From NCBI RefSeq assembly GCF_003065605.1, contig NZ_CP026952.1:930001-994000 (forward strand): a stretch of 64,000 bases of DNA, read 5' to 3'. The position numbers and the translations under genes were made by a program. Positions 46,342 through 54,934 of the stretch are shown in pieces. Position 1 is the stretch's first letter. Each line of letters opens with the position of its first letter. The DNA is from Aeromicrobium chenweiae (lineage in GTDB: Bacteria > Actinomycetota > Actinomycetes > Propionibacteriales > Nocardioidaceae). Below the pieces are notes generated by a model. It was not told where the DNA came from. It searched no databases and saw nothing but the letters and a program-made list of their open reading frames with translations.

Positions 46342-47256
46342 ATGCGAAGCACCATGAGTGAGCTGCGCCAGAGCCTGTCGCGCAACAAGTCCATGTCGAT
46401 CTCGTTGATCGTCACCATGACCGTGTCGCTGCTGCTGGCAGCGCTGGGCCTGCTGATCCTGGCCCAGTCCGACCGCACCGAGAAGTACTACGGCGACCGG
46501 CTGCAGCTGCAGGTCGACCTGTGCACGCGCAACTCGCCGAGCGCCAACTGCATCGGGGGCCTGACCACGAAGGACCAGCAGGCCGCGATCGAGGAGGCGC
46601 TGCGGGAGAACCCGCAGGTCAAGTCCTTCGAGGAGCGCACGCCGAAGGAGCAGTACGAGCGCTCGCGCGTGCTCTACAGCCAGTCCGACACGGGCAAGAA
46701 GCTGCTCGAGACCCTCAGCCCCAGGTCGTTCCCCTCGACGTACTTCGTGACCCTGAACGACCCGGAGAAGTTCGACAGCGTCGAGAGCCAGCTGAGCGGT
46801 ATGGAGGGCGTCGGCCGGGTCAGCTCGATCAAGGAGCTGCTCGGGCCGTTGTTCACCTTCCTGGACAACCTGCGCAACGGTGCGCTCGCGATCTCGGCGC
46901 TGCTGGTCGTCGCGGCGATCCTGCAGGTCTCCAACACCATCCGCATGACGGCGTACGCCCGGCGGCGGGAGATCGGCATCATGCGACTGGTCGGTGCGTC
47001 GAGCTGGCACATCCAGCTGCCGTTCGTGCTCGAGTCGATGCTGGCGGCGCTGATCTCCGCCGCCCTCGCGGCCGGCGGGCTCGCGGCCTTCATGCAGTTC
47101 GTCGTCTACGGGTACCTGCGGGACACCCTGTCCACGACGACCACCTGGGTCGGCTGGCAGGACGCGTTCACCGTGATGGGCGAGACCACGGTCCTCGCGG
47201 TGCTGCTCGCGATGGTGCCGACACTCCTGCTGACCCGCAAATACCTGGACGTATGA
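46342..47256 (+). CDS. ftsX: Cell division protein FtsX
   Basis: 304 residues. The first membrane helix is at about 20-44, the extracytoplasmic domain runs from about 45 to 185 with a cysteine pair (LCTRN...NCIGG), and three C-terminal helices contain the ARRREIGIMRLVGAS motif. FtsE energy opens the outer domain, which activates a peptidoglycan hydrolase. The M23 protein encoded next is the natural partner. Confidence 0.95.
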   Translation: MRSTMSELRQSLSRNKSMSISLIVTMTVSLLLAALGLLILAQSDRTEKYYGDRLQLQVDLCTRNSPSANCIGGLTTKDQQAAIEEALRENPQVKSFEERTPKEQYERSRVLYSQSDTGKKLLETLSPRSFPSTYFVTLNDPEKFDSVESQLSGMEGVGRVSSIKELLGPLFTFLDNLRNGALAISALLVVAAILQVSNTIRMTAYARRREIGIMRLVGASSWHIQLPFVLESMLAALISAALAAGGLAAFMQFVVYGYLRDTLSTTTTWVGWQDAFTVMGETTVLAVLLAMVPTLLLTRKYLDV

Positions 47257-47358
47257 GGCACGTAGCCTAAAGTTGGGCTTGACAGTTCCATCGTCACGCT
47301 CCATCCGCACGTCGACAGTCCCCGGATCTTCGGGGTAACTTCCCCCAAGGTCGAGGTC

Positions 47359-48630
47359 ATGTCCACCACCGTCACGCACCCCAGGCACCGCCGTGCCCTG
47401 ACCGCTCTGGTCCTCACGGCGGCGCTCGTCGCGTCCCTCGCCACCCCGTCGTTCGCGGACCGCAAGGACGATCTCCAGAAGCAGAAGAAGGACGCGGGCA
47501 GGGAGCAGGCCGAGGCCAAGAAGCACCTCGCCGAGTCCACCCAGGAGCTGATCGACGCGGCGGCCGCGCTGAGGGCCGCGCAGGGCAAGCTCAACGCCGC
47601 GCAGGCGACGCTCGGTCGTACGCGGGGCAAGCTCGCGACCGCCAAGGCGATCGACGACCAGATGCAGCTCAAGCTGGAGCAGAGCCAGGCCCGGCTGGCC
47701 GCGGCACGCGCCAAGCTCAAGAAGGGCGAGAAGAAGCTGAGGGCGTCCGAGTCGTCGGTCGAGGAGTTCGCCGTCCAGCAGGCGCTGCAGGGTGACCGTC
47801 GGCTGAATGCCGTCAGCGGCTTCCTGCGCGGTGAGGACACCGAGCAGTTCAGCGAGCAGATGAGCCTCAACACCGTGGTGGGCGATCAGCAGGTGGCCAC
47901 GATGCAGCGCCTCGACGCGACCCGCGTCATCCTCAAGCTCAAGCGGCAGAAGGTGCAGAAGCTGCGTGACGAGGTCAAGGTGCAGCGTGCCCAGGCCGCC
48001 GCGAACCTGGTCGAGATGCAGCGCCTGGAGAAGATCGCCGAGGAGCAGGCCGCCGTGGTCGCCCAGCTGGTCAAGGCCCGCGAGGACGTCCGCAACTCCG
48101 CCTCGGCTGCCGTGGCCGAGGACGAGCGGCAGTACCGCGAGAAGGTCGCGGAGGCCAACCGCCTCGCCGCGCAGCTCCGCGCGCTGGCGACCAAGCAGGT
48201 CAAGACCCGCGGCAAGGGCAGCGGCGGTGACAGCGGGGGTGCGCTCTCGTACCCCGTCAGCGGACCCGTCACGTCGCCGTTCGGCATGCGCAAGCACCCC
48301 ATCACCGGGGTCTACAAGCTCCACGACGGCACCGACTTCGGCGTCGGCTGCGGCACCCCGATCAGGGCCGCCGCCAGCGGCACCGTCATCCAGCAGTACT
48401 TCAACGCGGCGTACGGCAACCGGGTCATTCTCAACAACGGTGTCAAGCGCGGCGTCAACGTCGTCACGACGTACAACCACCTCTCGCGGTTCGCGGTGAG
48501 CGCAGGCAGCAAGGTCTCGCGCGGCCAGGTCATCGGGTACGTCGGCACGACCGGCTACTCCACCGGGTGCCACCTGCACTTCATGGTGCTGAGCAACGGC
48601 ACGATGGTGAACCCGATGGGCTGGTTGTGA
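47359..48630 (+). CDS. EnvC-like M23 peptidase with coiled coil
   Basis: 423 residues. Signal peptide about 1-36 (ending TPSFA-DRKDD). A long coiled coil (about 37-285) is followed by a LytM/M23 domain with HDGTDFGVGCGT and the second zinc/catalytic motif HLHF. This domain order matches EnvC, the FtsX-regulated activator, but the M23 site looks intact, so it may cut cross-links itself. It follows ftsX by 102 bp, with AAGG upstream of the ATG. Confidence 0.9.
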   Translation: MSTTVTHPRHRRALTALVLTAALVASLATPSFADRKDDLQKQKKDAGREQAEAKKHLAESTQELIDAAAALRAAQGKLNAAQATLGRTRGKLATAKAIDDQMQLKLEQSQARLAAARAKLKKGEKKLRASESSVEEFAVQQALQGDRRLNAVSGFLRGEDTEQFSEQMSLNTVVGDQQVATMQRLDATRVILKLKRQKVQKLRDEVKVQRAQAAANLVEMQRLEKIAEEQAAVVAQLVKAREDVRNSASAAVAEDERQYREKVAEANRLAAQLRALATKQVKTRGKGSGGDSGGALSYPVSGPVTSPFGMRKHPITGVYKLHDGTDFGVGCGTPIRAAASGTVIQQYFNAAYGNRVILNNGVKRGVNVVTTYNHLSRFAVSAGSKVSRGQVIGYVGTTGYSTGCHLHFMVLSNGTMVNPMGWL

Positions 48631-49100
48631 GGCGGATCGAGTCCAGCGTCGTCGTCGACGTCGATCCTGCGATCGCCTTCGCCGTCTCGCAGACCACCGG
48701 TGACGTCCGGCTCCGGTGGGACCCGTTCATCCACGAGCAGCACTTCCTCGACGGCGCGAGCGCTCCGGCCAAGGGCGTCCGCACCGAGACCCGGCACCGC
48801 TCGCGGCTGCACATGGTCAGCGAGTACGTCTCGTTCAACCCGCCCACCAACGTGGGCATGAAGATGGTCGAGGGGCCCTGGTTCTTCGAGTCGTTCGCCG
48901 GGGGATGGCGTTTCGCCCCCGAGCCCGGGGGACGCTGCCGGGCCACCTGGCGCTACAGCTTCCGCTGCCGTCCGCAGTGGCTCGCCCCGGTGGCCGAGCG
49001 CATCGGCACCGTCGTGCTGCGGCGCGACATCGATCGGCGGATCGCCGGCTTCGCCCGCGGATGTGCCGATCCGGTCGTCGTGGCAGCCGCAGGCGGATGA
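48627..49100 (+). CDS. SRPBCC family protein
   Basis: 157 residues of START/Bet v1-like fold, seen in IESSVVVDVDPAIAFAVSQTTGD and GGRCRATWRYSFRCRPQWLAPVAERIG, ending in a helix. These proteins bind lipids or aromatic ligands. The GTG start overlaps the M23 stop (GTGA), tying its expression to the hydrolase, which is an uncommon pairing. No specific ligand is predicted. Confidence 0.78.
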   Translation: MRRIESSVVVDVDPAIAFAVSQTTGDVRLRWDPFIHEQHFLDGASAPAKGVRTETRHRSRLHMVSEYVSFNPPTNVGMKMVEGPWFFESFAGGWRFAPEPGGRCRATWRYSFRCRPQWLAPVAERIGTVVLRRDIDRRIAGFARGCADPVVVAAAGG

Positions 49101-49128
49101 ATCTGGCCGGAGGTGACACAATGGGCGG

Positions 49129-49605
49129 GTGGCCAAGGAAACGGGGCGCAAGCTCGTTGCGCAGAACAAGAAGGCGCGCCACGACTACCACATCGAAGAC
49201 ACGTTTGAGGCCGGTCTGGTCCTGACGGGCACCGAGGTGAAGTCGTTGCGTGCAGGTCGCGCATCCCTGGTGGACGGCTTCGGCGAGATCGACCGCGGCG
49301 AGGCGTGGTTGCTCGGGGTGCACATCCCCGAGTACACGCAGGGCACGTGGACCAACCACGAGACCCGCCGCCGTCGCAAGCTGCTGCTCAACCGCTCCGA
49401 GATCGACCGGATCGAGCGGCGCACGACCGAGAAGGGCCTGACGATCGTCCCGCTCTCGCTGTACTTCAAGGACGGTCGAGCCAAGGTCGAGATCGCGCTG
49501 GCGCGTGGTAAGAAGACCTACGACAAGCGCCACGCCATCGCCGAGCGCACCGCGACCCGTGAGGCCGAGCGCGATCTCGGGCGCCGCCTCAAGGGCATGC
49601 ACTAG
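49129..49605 (+). CDS. smpB: SsrA-binding protein SmpB
   Basis: 158 residues. An OB-fold ([26 protein letters not shown]) has the conserved YTQGTW/NHE loop, and a basic C-terminal tail ([17 protein letters not shown]) folds in the mRNA channel. It delivers tmRNA to stalled ribosomes. The start is a GTG, with CACAAT ending 6 bases upstream. Its partner ssrA is 4.7 kb downstream, farther than usual. Confidence 0.97.
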   Translation: MAKETGRKLVAQNKKARHDYHIEDTFEAGLVLTGTEVKSLRAGRASLVDGFGEIDRGEAWLLGVHIPEYTQGTWTNHETRRRRKLLLNRSEIDRIERRTTEKGLTIVPLSLYFKDGRAKVEIALARGKKTYDKRHAIAERTATREAERDLGRRLKGMH

Positions 49606-50480
49606 TGACACTGGAGGACTCCGATCTTCCGGCCCTGATCGAGGATCTGGGCCTGCCGGGCATCGTGGACGTGCACGCCCACTTCATGCCGCCGCAGATC
49701 CTGGCGAAGGTGTGGGCCTACTTCGACTCCGCCGGTCCGTTGCTCGGCCGTCCGTGGCCGATCGCGTACCGGACGAGCGACGACGACCGGGTCGCGCGCC
49801 TGCGCTCGATGGGGGTGCGGCGGTTCTCCGCGCTGTCGTACGCCCACCGGCCCGGAGTGGCGGGCTTCATGAACGACTGGACCCGCGACTTCGCCGAGCG
49901 CACCCCCGACGCCCTGTGGTCGGCGACGTTCTACCCCGAGCCGGACGCCGCGACGTACGTGCCGCAGCTGGTCGCGGACGGCGTCGAGATCTTCAAGGTC
50001 CACGTCCAGGTGGGTGACTTCGCGCCCAACGACCCGCTGCTGGAGCCCGTCTGGGCGACGCTGGCCGAGAGCGGGACGCCCGTCGTCCTGCACGCCGGGT
50101 CCGGCCCGGCTCCCGGCCGGCACACCGGCCCGGCCGGCGTCGCGGACGTCCTGTCCCGCCACCCGGATCTGGCGCTCGTCATCGCCCACCTCGGCATGCC
50201 CGAGATGGACGAGTTCCTCGACCTCGCCGAGCGGCACGACAACGTCCGCCTCGACACCACGATGGCGTTCGTCGACTTCTGGGGCCAGCCGGTCCCCGAC
50301 GGGGTGCCGCAGCGGCTGCTCGACCTGCAGGAGCGGATCCTGTTCGGCACGGACTTCCCCAACATCCCCTACGCGTACGCCCACCAGGTCGAGGTGCTGC
50401 AGCGGCTGGCCCTCGGCGACGACTGGATGCGCAGCGTCCTGTGGCACAACGGGGCCGAGCTGTTCGGCGTCGACGCATGA
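49605..50480 (+). CDS. Amidohydrolase family protein (2-amino-3-carboxymuconate-semialdehyde decarboxylase-like fold)
   Basis: 291 residues of amidohydrolase-2 TIM barrel. The metal site is VDVHAHFMPP (about 21-30), followed by VLHAGSG, IAHLGMPE and FGTDFPN. Members decarboxylate or hydrolyse aromatic or lactone compounds. The GTG uses the last base of the smpB stop (TAGTG), so it is read from smpB transcripts, although the function is unrelated. Confidence 0.85.
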   Translation: MTLEDSDLPALIEDLGLPGIVDVHAHFMPPQILAKVWAYFDSAGPLLGRPWPIAYRTSDDDRVARLRSMGVRRFSALSYAHRPGVAGFMNDWTRDFAERTPDALWSATFYPEPDAATYVPQLVADGVEIFKVHVQVGDFAPNDPLLEPVWATLAESGTPVVLHAGSGPAPGRHTGPAGVADVLSRHPDLALVIAHLGMPEMDEFLDLAERHDNVRLDTTMAFVDFWGQPVPDGVPQRLLDLQERILFGTDFPNIPYAYAHQVEVLQRLALGDDWMRSVLWHNGAELFGVDA

Positions 50481-50493
50481 ACGGCCGCCCGGC

Positions 50494-51900
50494 GTGAACG
50501 CCGGCACCGTCCGCCTCGCGACCGCGCAGGGCAGATGGCTGCTGGCAGCGATGATCCTGGGCTCCGGGATGGCGTTCCTCGACGGGTCGATCGTCGGCCT
50601 GGCGCTGCCCGCGATGCGGTCGGACCTGGACGCCGGGGCGGCCGGGGTCCAGTGGATCGTCAACGCCTACACGCTCACGCTGGCGGCCCTCATCCTCATC
50701 GGCGGATCGCTGGGGGACCGGCTCGGGCGGCGCGCGGTGTTCGTGACCGGTGTCGTCTGGTTCGCCGCCGCGTCCGTCGTCTGCGCAGCGGCGCCGACGA
50801 TCGAGGTGCTGGTCGCGGCTCGCGGCCTGCAGGGCGTCGGTGCGGCGCTGCTGACGCCCGGCAGCCTGGCGATCATCTCGGCGACGTTCGCGCCTGAGGA
50901 CCGCGGACCGGCGATCGGCCTGTGGTCCGGCCTGTCGGGGGTGACCACGGCGATCGGCCCGTTCGTCGGCGGCTGGCTCGTCGACACGACCGGCTGGCGG
51001 GGCATCTTCTGGATCAACGTGCCGCTGGCCGCAGCGGTGGTGTGGATCGCGGTCCGTCACGTGCCCGAGACGACGGGGCAGCAGGAGCGCCTCGACTACA
51101 CCGGCGCCGGCCTGACCGCGGCGGGTCTTGCCGCGCTGACGTACGGGCTCGTGGAGAGGTCCTGGCCGTGGGTGGGTGTGGGAGCCGTTGTCATGGTGGT
51201 CTTCGTGGTGCACCAGAAGCTCACCCCCCACGCGCTCGTGCCGGTGGCGCTGTTCGCGGACCGGATCTTCACCGCGGCCAACATCTGCACGTTCGCGATC
51301 TACGGCGCGCTCGCCACCTCTGCGTTCCTTCTCGTGCAGCAGCTGCAGTACGTCTCGGGGTTCTCCCCGTTGGAGGCCGGTCTCGCGAGCCTGCCGATGA
51401 CGGTCATCATGCTGCTGTTCTCCGGCCGGGCCGGAGCGCTGGGGGCACGGATCGGCCCGCGGTGGCCCATGACGTTCGGGCCCCTGATCGCCGCGGCCGG
51501 CCTGCTGCTGATGCTGCGCATCGGGGAGGGCGCGAGCTTCTGGGTCGACGTGCTGCCCGCCACCGTCGTGTTCGGCATCGGGATCACGACACTGGTCGCG
51601 CCGCTCACCACGGCCGTCCTCGCCGCAGCGCCCATGGCGCAGACGGGGATCGCCTCGGGCATCAACAACGCCGTCGCCCGGACGGCTTCGTTGCTGGCCG
51701 TCGCGGCCATCCCGCCGATCGCCGGCATCACCGGGCGGGACTTCGCCGATCCTGACGTGTTCGGCCCGGGGTTCGACACCGGCACGATGATCTGCGCAGG
51801 TCTGCTCGTCGTCGCGGCGGCGTGCGCAGCGAGCCTCATCCACGGCGGTGCCGTGAGCCGCGATGCACTGCAGTCCGGCGACGGGCCGGCTCCGGCATAG
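50494..51900 (+). CDS. MFS transporter, DHA2/EmrB-QacA type
   Basis: 468 residues with about 14 hydrophobic helices. GSLGDRLGRRAVFVTG is the loop 2-3 motif, and GVTTAIGPFVGGWLVDTTGWRGIFWINVP is the antiporter motif region. It exports drug-like or metabolic compounds using protons. A GTG start is used because no ATG in frame fits the first helix. It is 13 bp downstream of the amidohydrolase gene. Confidence 0.87.
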   Translation: MNAGTVRLATAQGRWLLAAMILGSGMAFLDGSIVGLALPAMRSDLDAGAAGVQWIVNAYTLTLAALILIGGSLGDRLGRRAVFVTGVVWFAAASVVCAAAPTIEVLVAARGLQGVGAALLTPGSLAIISATFAPEDRGPAIGLWSGLSGVTTAIGPFVGGWLVDTTGWRGIFWINVPLAAAVVWIAVRHVPETTGQQERLDYTGAGLTAAGLAALTYGLVERSWPWVGVGAVVMVVFVVHQKLTPHALVPVALFADRIFTAANICTFAIYGALATSAFLLVQQLQYVSGFSPLEAGLASLPMTVIMLLFSGRAGALGARIGPRWPMTFGPLIAAAGLLLMLRIGEGASFWVDVLPATVVFGIGITTLVAPLTTAVLAAAPMAQTGIASGINNAVARTASLLAVAAIPPIAGITGRDFADPDVFGPGFDTGTMICAGLLVVAAACAASLIHGGAVSRDALQSGDGPAPA

Positions 51901-51983
51901 GAGATTTCCTGTCCGCCACCTCCTTTTTCGCCGCCCGATGTGTCATGTTCGAGGGATTCACTGACTCTCGGGGGGTTGGAATC

Positions 51984-54173
51984 ATGCGAACACGTGTGCC
52001 ACGCGCCACGGCCGTGCTGGTCGGGCTGGGACTGACAGCGGCCTGGGCGCCTGCGGTCGCCACGACGGACTCGACGGCCGCGACGACGGTCGACTGCTCA
52101 TGGGCATCGCCGGGCGTTCCGCTCGAGCAGGCCTTCACACGCGCCGGGCAGGAGGCCGGGGTGCCGGCGGAGCTCGTGAAGGCGGTGTCGTACCTGCAGT
52201 CGCGATGGGACGACCACGGCGGGCGGCCGAGCGCCGACGGAGGCTACGGGCCGATGAACCTCACCGATCTCGCCGTCGCGTCCGGTGACAAGGGCGACGG
52301 GTCCTCCTCCCGTCCGGCGGCGTCGTCGCAGACCGCCAGGCTGGGGGCGCGGCTCACCGGCCTGCCGCTCAGCCGGGTCAAGACCGACCCGGTCGCCAAC
52401 GTCTGCGCGGGCGCGGCGGTGCTCGCTTCGTACCAGGACACCCCGAGCCCCGACGTCAACGACTGGCGCGAGGCGGTCGCCCGCTACGGCGGCTCGAGCC
52501 GGGAGCTCGCCCGCCAGGTCTTCACGACGCTGCGCCACGGCGAGAGCCGGGTCACGGACCGGGGCGACACGGTCACCCTGGCGGCGCAGTCGCAGGCCAC
52601 GGTGCCGGCCGCCCCGCAGGCAGCCGCCGGGACCGGCAGGACCGACTGCCCGGTCGTCCTGGCCTGCGAGTGGGTGCCGGCGCCGTACGAGAAGGGCGAC
52701 CCCGCGGAGCCGGACTCGACCAGCAGCTACGGCAACCACGACATCGCGGACCGCACCGGCAGGGGCGGCCCGAGGCTCAGGTACATCGTCATCCACGACA
52801 CCGAGGCGACGTACGACGGATCACTCGATCTCGTGCAGGACCCGACCTACGTCGCGTGGAACTACACCGTCCGCTCCAGCGACGGGCACATCGCGCAGCA
52901 CCTGGACGCCAAGGACGTCGGCTGGCACGCGGGCAACTGGTACGTCAACATGCACTCGATCGGCATCGAGCACGAGGGCAAGGGAGGGAACGGCGGCTGG
53001 TTCACCGAGGCGATGTACCAACGCTCCGCCACGCTCGTGAGACACCTCGCGAGGAAGTACGACATCCCCCTCGACCCGGCGCACGTCATCGGCCACGACC
53101 AGGTGCCTGGCACCACCGCAGGCGCGACCGCGAGCGTGCACTGGGACCCGGGACCGTACTGGGACTGGGAGCACTACTTCGAGCTGCTGCGCGCCCCGAT
53201 CGCCGGGAAGGCGCGCCCCACGAGCGGTGTGAAGGTCGGTGATGTCGTGACGGTCAAGCCGGGGTACGCCGGCAACCCGCAGACCCTGACCCAGTGCGAG
53301 GAGCAGTCGCCGGGCTCGGGCCCGTGCCGGGTCGGCGCGCCGACCAACTTCGCGACCCTCCACCAGGGCCCCAGCGCGACCTCCCCGCTCGCGAAGGACG
53401 TCGGCACGCACCCGACCGGCAGCCCCGACGGCACCACGTCCGTCAACGACGTCAGCGCGCGCGCCCAGGCCGGCAACCGGCTCGTCGTCGCCGCGCTGCA
53501 GGACGACTGGGTGCAGGTCTCCTGGTCCGGCGAGCTCGCGTGGATCCACAACCCGGCGGCGCGGCCGGTGCTGGTCAGGACCCCGGGCGCGACCGTGACG
53601 GTCAGGCCGGGGGCCACGAGCGCACCGGTCTACGGGCGTGCCTATCCCGAGGAGTCGGCCTATCCGTCGACCGTGCCGTACCAGTCGGTCTCCCCGGTCG
53701 AGTACACGCTGAAGCCGGGCCAGGCATACGCGCTCACGGACCGCAGGGTGGTGACGGACTACTACAGGGCCACGACGTACGACGGCTCGGCGCCGGGGGA
53801 CCGCACCGACGTCCGGGGTCGGGACGTCTACTACCAGCTCGCGCTCAACCACCGGATCTTCTACGTGCGGGCAGCGGACGTGCAGGTCCACGAGCCGGGC
53901 CGGCTGGTGAACCGTTCGCGCCCGCGGGTCCAAGGCAGGCCGCAGGTGGGTCAGAGGCTGACAGCGCTCCCCGGCACCTGGTCCGGAGGTGCTCCGGCGA
54001 GCTTGGCACATCGCTGGTTCCGCGACGGCCGGCCTGTCGCGGGTGCCCGCTCGGCGACGTACGTCGTGGGCCGGCGGGACGTCGGGCACCGCCTGGCTGT
54101 CGTGGTGACGGCGTCGGCCCCCAACGCGAAGGACGTCCGTGCGACGTCGAGGAGCGTGAGGATCAGGCGCTGA
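51984..54173 (+). CDS. Secreted N-acetylmuramoyl-L-alanine amidase with a lysozyme-like N-terminal domain
   Basis: 729 residues. Signal peptide about 1-28. Residues ~35-190 resemble a lytic-transglycosylase-like fold (GVPAELVKAVSYLQSRWDDHGG...GYGPMNLTD), but the usual catalytic Glu position reads Gln (YLQSRW). The amidase-2 domain (about 265-410) has the zinc histidines in IVIHDTEAT and VIGHDQVPG and a HWDPGPYWDW end. The C-terminus has SH3-like and Ig-like modules. It cleaves the stem peptide from peptidoglycan. Confidence 0.88.
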   Translation: MRTRVPRATAVLVGLGLTAAWAPAVATTDSTAATTVDCSWASPGVPLEQAFTRAGQEAGVPAELVKAVSYLQSRWDDHGGRPSADGGYGPMNLTDLAVASGDKGDGSSSRPAASSQTARLGARLTGLPLSRVKTDPVANVCAGAAVLASYQDTPSPDVNDWREAVARYGGSSRELARQVFTTLRHGESRVTDRGDTVTLAAQSQATVPAAPQAAAGTGRTDCPVVLACEWVPAPYEKGDPAEPDSTSSYGNHDIADRTGRGGPRLRYIVIHDTEATYDGSLDLVQDPTYVAWNYTVRSSDGHIAQHLDAKDVGWHAGNWYVNMHSIGIEHEGKGGNGGWFTEAMYQRSATLVRHLARKYDIPLDPAHVIGHDQVPGTTAGATASVHWDPGPYWDWEHYFELLRAPIAGKARPTSGVKVGDVVTVKPGYAGNPQTLTQCEEQSPGSGPCRVGAPTNFATLHQGPSATSPLAKDVGTHPTGSPDGTTSVNDVSARAQAGNRLVVAALQDDWVQVSWSGELAWIHNPAARPVLVRTPGATVTVRPGATSAPVYGRAYPEESAYPSTVPYQSVSPVEYTLKPGQAYALTDRRVVTDYYRATTYDGSAPGDRTDVRGRDVYYQLALNHRIFYVRAADVQVHEPGRLVNRSRPRVQGRPQVGQRLTALPGTWSGGAPASLAHRWFRDGRPVAGARSATYVVGRRDVGHRLAVVVTASAPNAKDVRATSRSVRIRR

Positions 54174-54186
54174 CGCGGTGTGTGGG

Positions 54187-54218
54187 CACGCCCCTGCGGA
54201 ATGATTCGCGGGGGCGTG
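54187..54218 (+). terminator. Terminator hairpin after the amidase gene
   Basis: A 12-bp stem (54187-54198 with 54207-54218, one G-T wobble) closes on an 8-base loop. There is only a weak T-rich tail. It overlaps the -35 of the stress-type promoter for ssrA. Confidence 0.65.
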
Positions 54219-54238
54219 TCGTTGTGGTGGAGTAGGAT
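54198..54238 (+). promoter_or_regulatory. SigR/SigH-type promoter and vegetative -10 before ssrA
   Basis: GGAAT (54198-54202) and GTT (54221-54223) are exactly 18 bp apart, matching the disulphide-stress sigma consensus. TAGGAT (54233-54238) is a second, vegetative-type -10. Both would produce a short 5' leader before the mature tmRNA end at 54275, to be removed by RNase P. Confidence 0.65.
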
Positions 54239-54274
54239 GGACACGTTGCTTCGGCAGCGGTTGAAAACTCAAGA

Positions 54275-54644
54275 GGGGCTGATCGGTTTCGACTAAGGTC
54301 GTTCGATTCAGGTGAAGCGGGTAGAGGATCCAGGGTTATCTCTTTAACGATCTCTGGAAACCAACAAGTGCCGATTCCAAGCGCACTGACTTCGCCCTCG
54401 CTGCTTAAGCGATAGGTGAAGGGCTGGCCCGGGGGCGTCTCCGCTCCGGATTGCCAGTCTCATTAAGGAGACTTGCTGGTCACACGGCGTCGCAGCGTGT
54501 GATCGGGACTTTTCTGCGACTGAGCCCGTCGGCGACGCGTCTGTTCGAGCGCCGGGGCTGAGAAAAGCGACTAGACAGACTGCACCCGGAGAAGCCCTGA
54601 CTCAGCGCCGTAGGACCGGGGTTCGATTCCCCGCAGCTCCACCA
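54275..54644 (+). ncRNA. ssrA: Transfer-messenger RNA (tmRNA)
   Basis: About 370 nt. The 5' end GGGGCTGATCGGTTTCGACT pairs with the 3' acceptor CAGCTCC and is followed by encoded CCA; the T arm reads GGTTCGATTCC. The tag frame is 54370-54408 and encodes ADSKRTDFALAA before TAA, an actinobacterial proteolysis tag ending in ALAA. It rescues ribosomes stalled on broken mRNA, with SmpB, and marks the products for proteolysis. Confidence 0.97.
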
Positions 54645-54647
54645 ATG

Positions 54648-54694
54648 AAAAATGCCTCCGCCATCCCCGGTCTTGGGATGGCGGAGGCATTTTT
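54648..54694 (+). terminator. Strong intrinsic terminator of ssrA
   Basis: A perfect 20-bp inverted repeat (54648-54667 with 54675-54694) around a 7-base loop ends in five T residues. It begins 3 bases after the tmRNA CCA and is the most classical rho-independent terminator in the window. Confidence 0.95.
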
Positions 54695-54770
54695 CGTTGG
54701 TGAAAACAGCCGAGCGAATCGAGTGGGCCCCTCCCCGCGGCCGCGCCTCGCGCCGCAGGCGCCATCCGCG

Positions 54771-54860
54771 GCCGCCAGCAAGGGATCCCCGCAGCTCTCC
54801 GGGCGCACGAGGGCCCGGCCGCCCCTGGGCGCCGCCAGCAAGGGATCCCCGCAGCTCTCC
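54771..54860. repeat. 30-bp direct repeat with 60-bp period downstream of ssrA
   Basis: The same 30 bases occur at 54771-54800 and 54831-54860 with no mismatch. Each copy carries TCCCCGCAGCTC, 12 bases identical to the 3' part of ssrA (54628-54639), and a GGATCC. The 30-bp spacer and the flanks are not repeated. The rest of the 54695-54934 gap shows no gene. Confidence 0.85.
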
Positions 54861-54934
54861 TGGGTGCGCGACGCGCCCGGCATGCCGGAACTCACCACAC
54901 TTGCGCCTGACCCAGCCACGGCTAGCGTGACCCC

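Noticed and set aside
47257-47358. c-di-AMP (ydaO-type) riboswitch before the M23 gene
   Set aside because: The gap is only about 100 bp and holds just a short CCCCG...CGGGG hairpin; the conserved aptamer core is not seen.
54571-54765. A minus-strand ORF across the ssrA 3' end and terminator
   Set aside because: It reads through the tmRNA acceptor arm and a perfect terminator, so it is not a gene.
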